The translations under genes were made by a program, and so were the position numbers. Of a stretch of 51,000 bases of DNA, positions 50,755 to 51,000 are shown piece by piece. Each line of letters starts with the position of its first letter. Within the stretch, counting starts at the first letter, position 1. Under the pieces are notes generated by a model that made no database searches, was not told the origin of the DNA, and saw nothing but the letters and a program-made list of their open reading frames with translations. Source of the DNA: Lachnospiraceae bacterium (GTDB lineage: Bacteria; Bacillota; Clostridia; Lachnospirales; Lachnospiraceae). The stretch covers positions 1-51,000 of the forward strand of contig JAETQH010000030.1 in NCBI GenBank assembly GCA_021770785.1, given 5' to 3'.

Positions 50755-51000
50755 TCACGGTAGTATAAGCTCGCATACAATCCGCTTATAAGCTAATGCG
50801 TGGATCAGTAGGCGGTTCGCATTTACCAGTTTGGAAGAGCTGCTTAAAAGGTCCTGGTTGAATCTTGTTGCCCGGTACAGCACTCGGTTTTCCTCTTCTG
50901 CCAATTCACGGAGTTTTGCGTTCTCCTTGAGCCGGATGGCATATTTGCAGTTTTTGTCTTCAAGAACTTCGTACAGATCCGGTGACGCAAAGCCGCTGTC
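50755..51000 (-). pseudogene. internally deleted IS1380-type transposase, 5' end outside window
   Basis: The minus-strand frame is open from the window edge to TGA at 50755-50757 (81 residues). It begins DSGFASPDLYEVLEDKNCKY, which matches the DDE-domain GDSGFA motif of IS1380-family transposases. It then jumps from RVLYRATRFNQ to SSSKLVNANRLLIHALAY, which in full-length members is close to the C-terminus. About 100 residues appear deleted, and the normal end (NIFNWFRR-like) is replaced by KRIVCELILP, so the gene is broken. The sequence around 50745-50760 may be the terminal repeat. Confidence 0.6.

Noticed and set aside
1..51000. tRNA or rRNA genes
   Set aside because: No cloverleaf with T-loop/CCA-type features or conserved rRNA stretch was noticed by eye on either strand; a tRNAscan run would settle this.

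Overview
The window looks like a chromosomal segment of a spore-forming Lachnospiraceae (Bacillota, Clostridia), probably a gut or rumen plant-fibre degrader. This rests on gene content (GerW/YtfJ-type sporulation protein, DUF2953 partner, DUF896, Gx transporter with NusG-domain-II protein, DAK2/Asp23 pair, RecG), on strong AGGAGG-type ribosome sites and on moderate GC. I cannot name the genus.

Layout. 1-300: the right end of an integrated element (tail of a DUF4368 serine recombinase) lies inside the remnant of an XRE-type regulator gene, followed by a methyltransferase. 1.1-18.4 kb is ordinary housekeeping: apbE (minus); proB, DUF896, 5-formyl-THF cyclo-ligase, proA; a small lipoprotein, miaB, a NusG-II protein and a Gx transporter; ruvA, ruvB; zapA; a U32 peptidase; an SEDS protein with a class B PBP; a Nudix hydrolase; and a DUF2953/GerW pair. 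18.4-20.7 kb is a small variable patch: a 47-residue membrane protein, a MATE exporter, an MNT/HEPN pair and a decayed CPBP protease.

20.7-29.2 kb is a divergent hexuronate regulon. The left operon (minus) is lacI-type regulator, uxaC, kduI and an RpiB-like isomerase. The right operon (plus) is uxaB, uxaA, kduD. LacI/cre-like operators lie between them. Together the enzymes take galacturonate/glucuronate and unsaturated-pectin products to 2-keto-3-deoxygluconate; the KDG kinase and aldolase are not in the window. 36.0-45.3 kb is a pectin or rhamnogalacturonan oligosaccharide locus: solute-binding lipoprotein, two permeases, SGNH esterase, MATE exporter, degenerate GH105-like protein, GH28 enzyme and TIM-barrel isomerase. 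Divergently on the left are a membrane AraC-type regulator and a serine hydrolase. The degrading enzymes lack signal peptides, so oligosaccharides are probably imported first and processed inside the cell. An operator resembling those of the uronate regulon overlaps the solute-binding-protein promoter, which suggests that the two loci are co-regulated. 45.5-50.2 kb is rpmB (minus) and asp23, DAK2, recG (plus).

The least expected content is between the genes. Two long inverted-repeat elements (31,379-31,734 and 50,234-50,548) share a central core of about 90 nt. In the core, paired segments change together, and they imply an H-type pseudoknot followed by an 8-bp hairpin. This is the pattern expected of a conserved structured RNA, possibly of the HEARO/omega-RNA type but with no IscB/IsrB gene nearby. 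Other large palindromic elements lie at 29.32-29.50, 40.32-40.48 and 45.43-45.47 kb. The window ends with what looks like the 3' end of a group II intron beside an internally deleted IS1380-type transposase.
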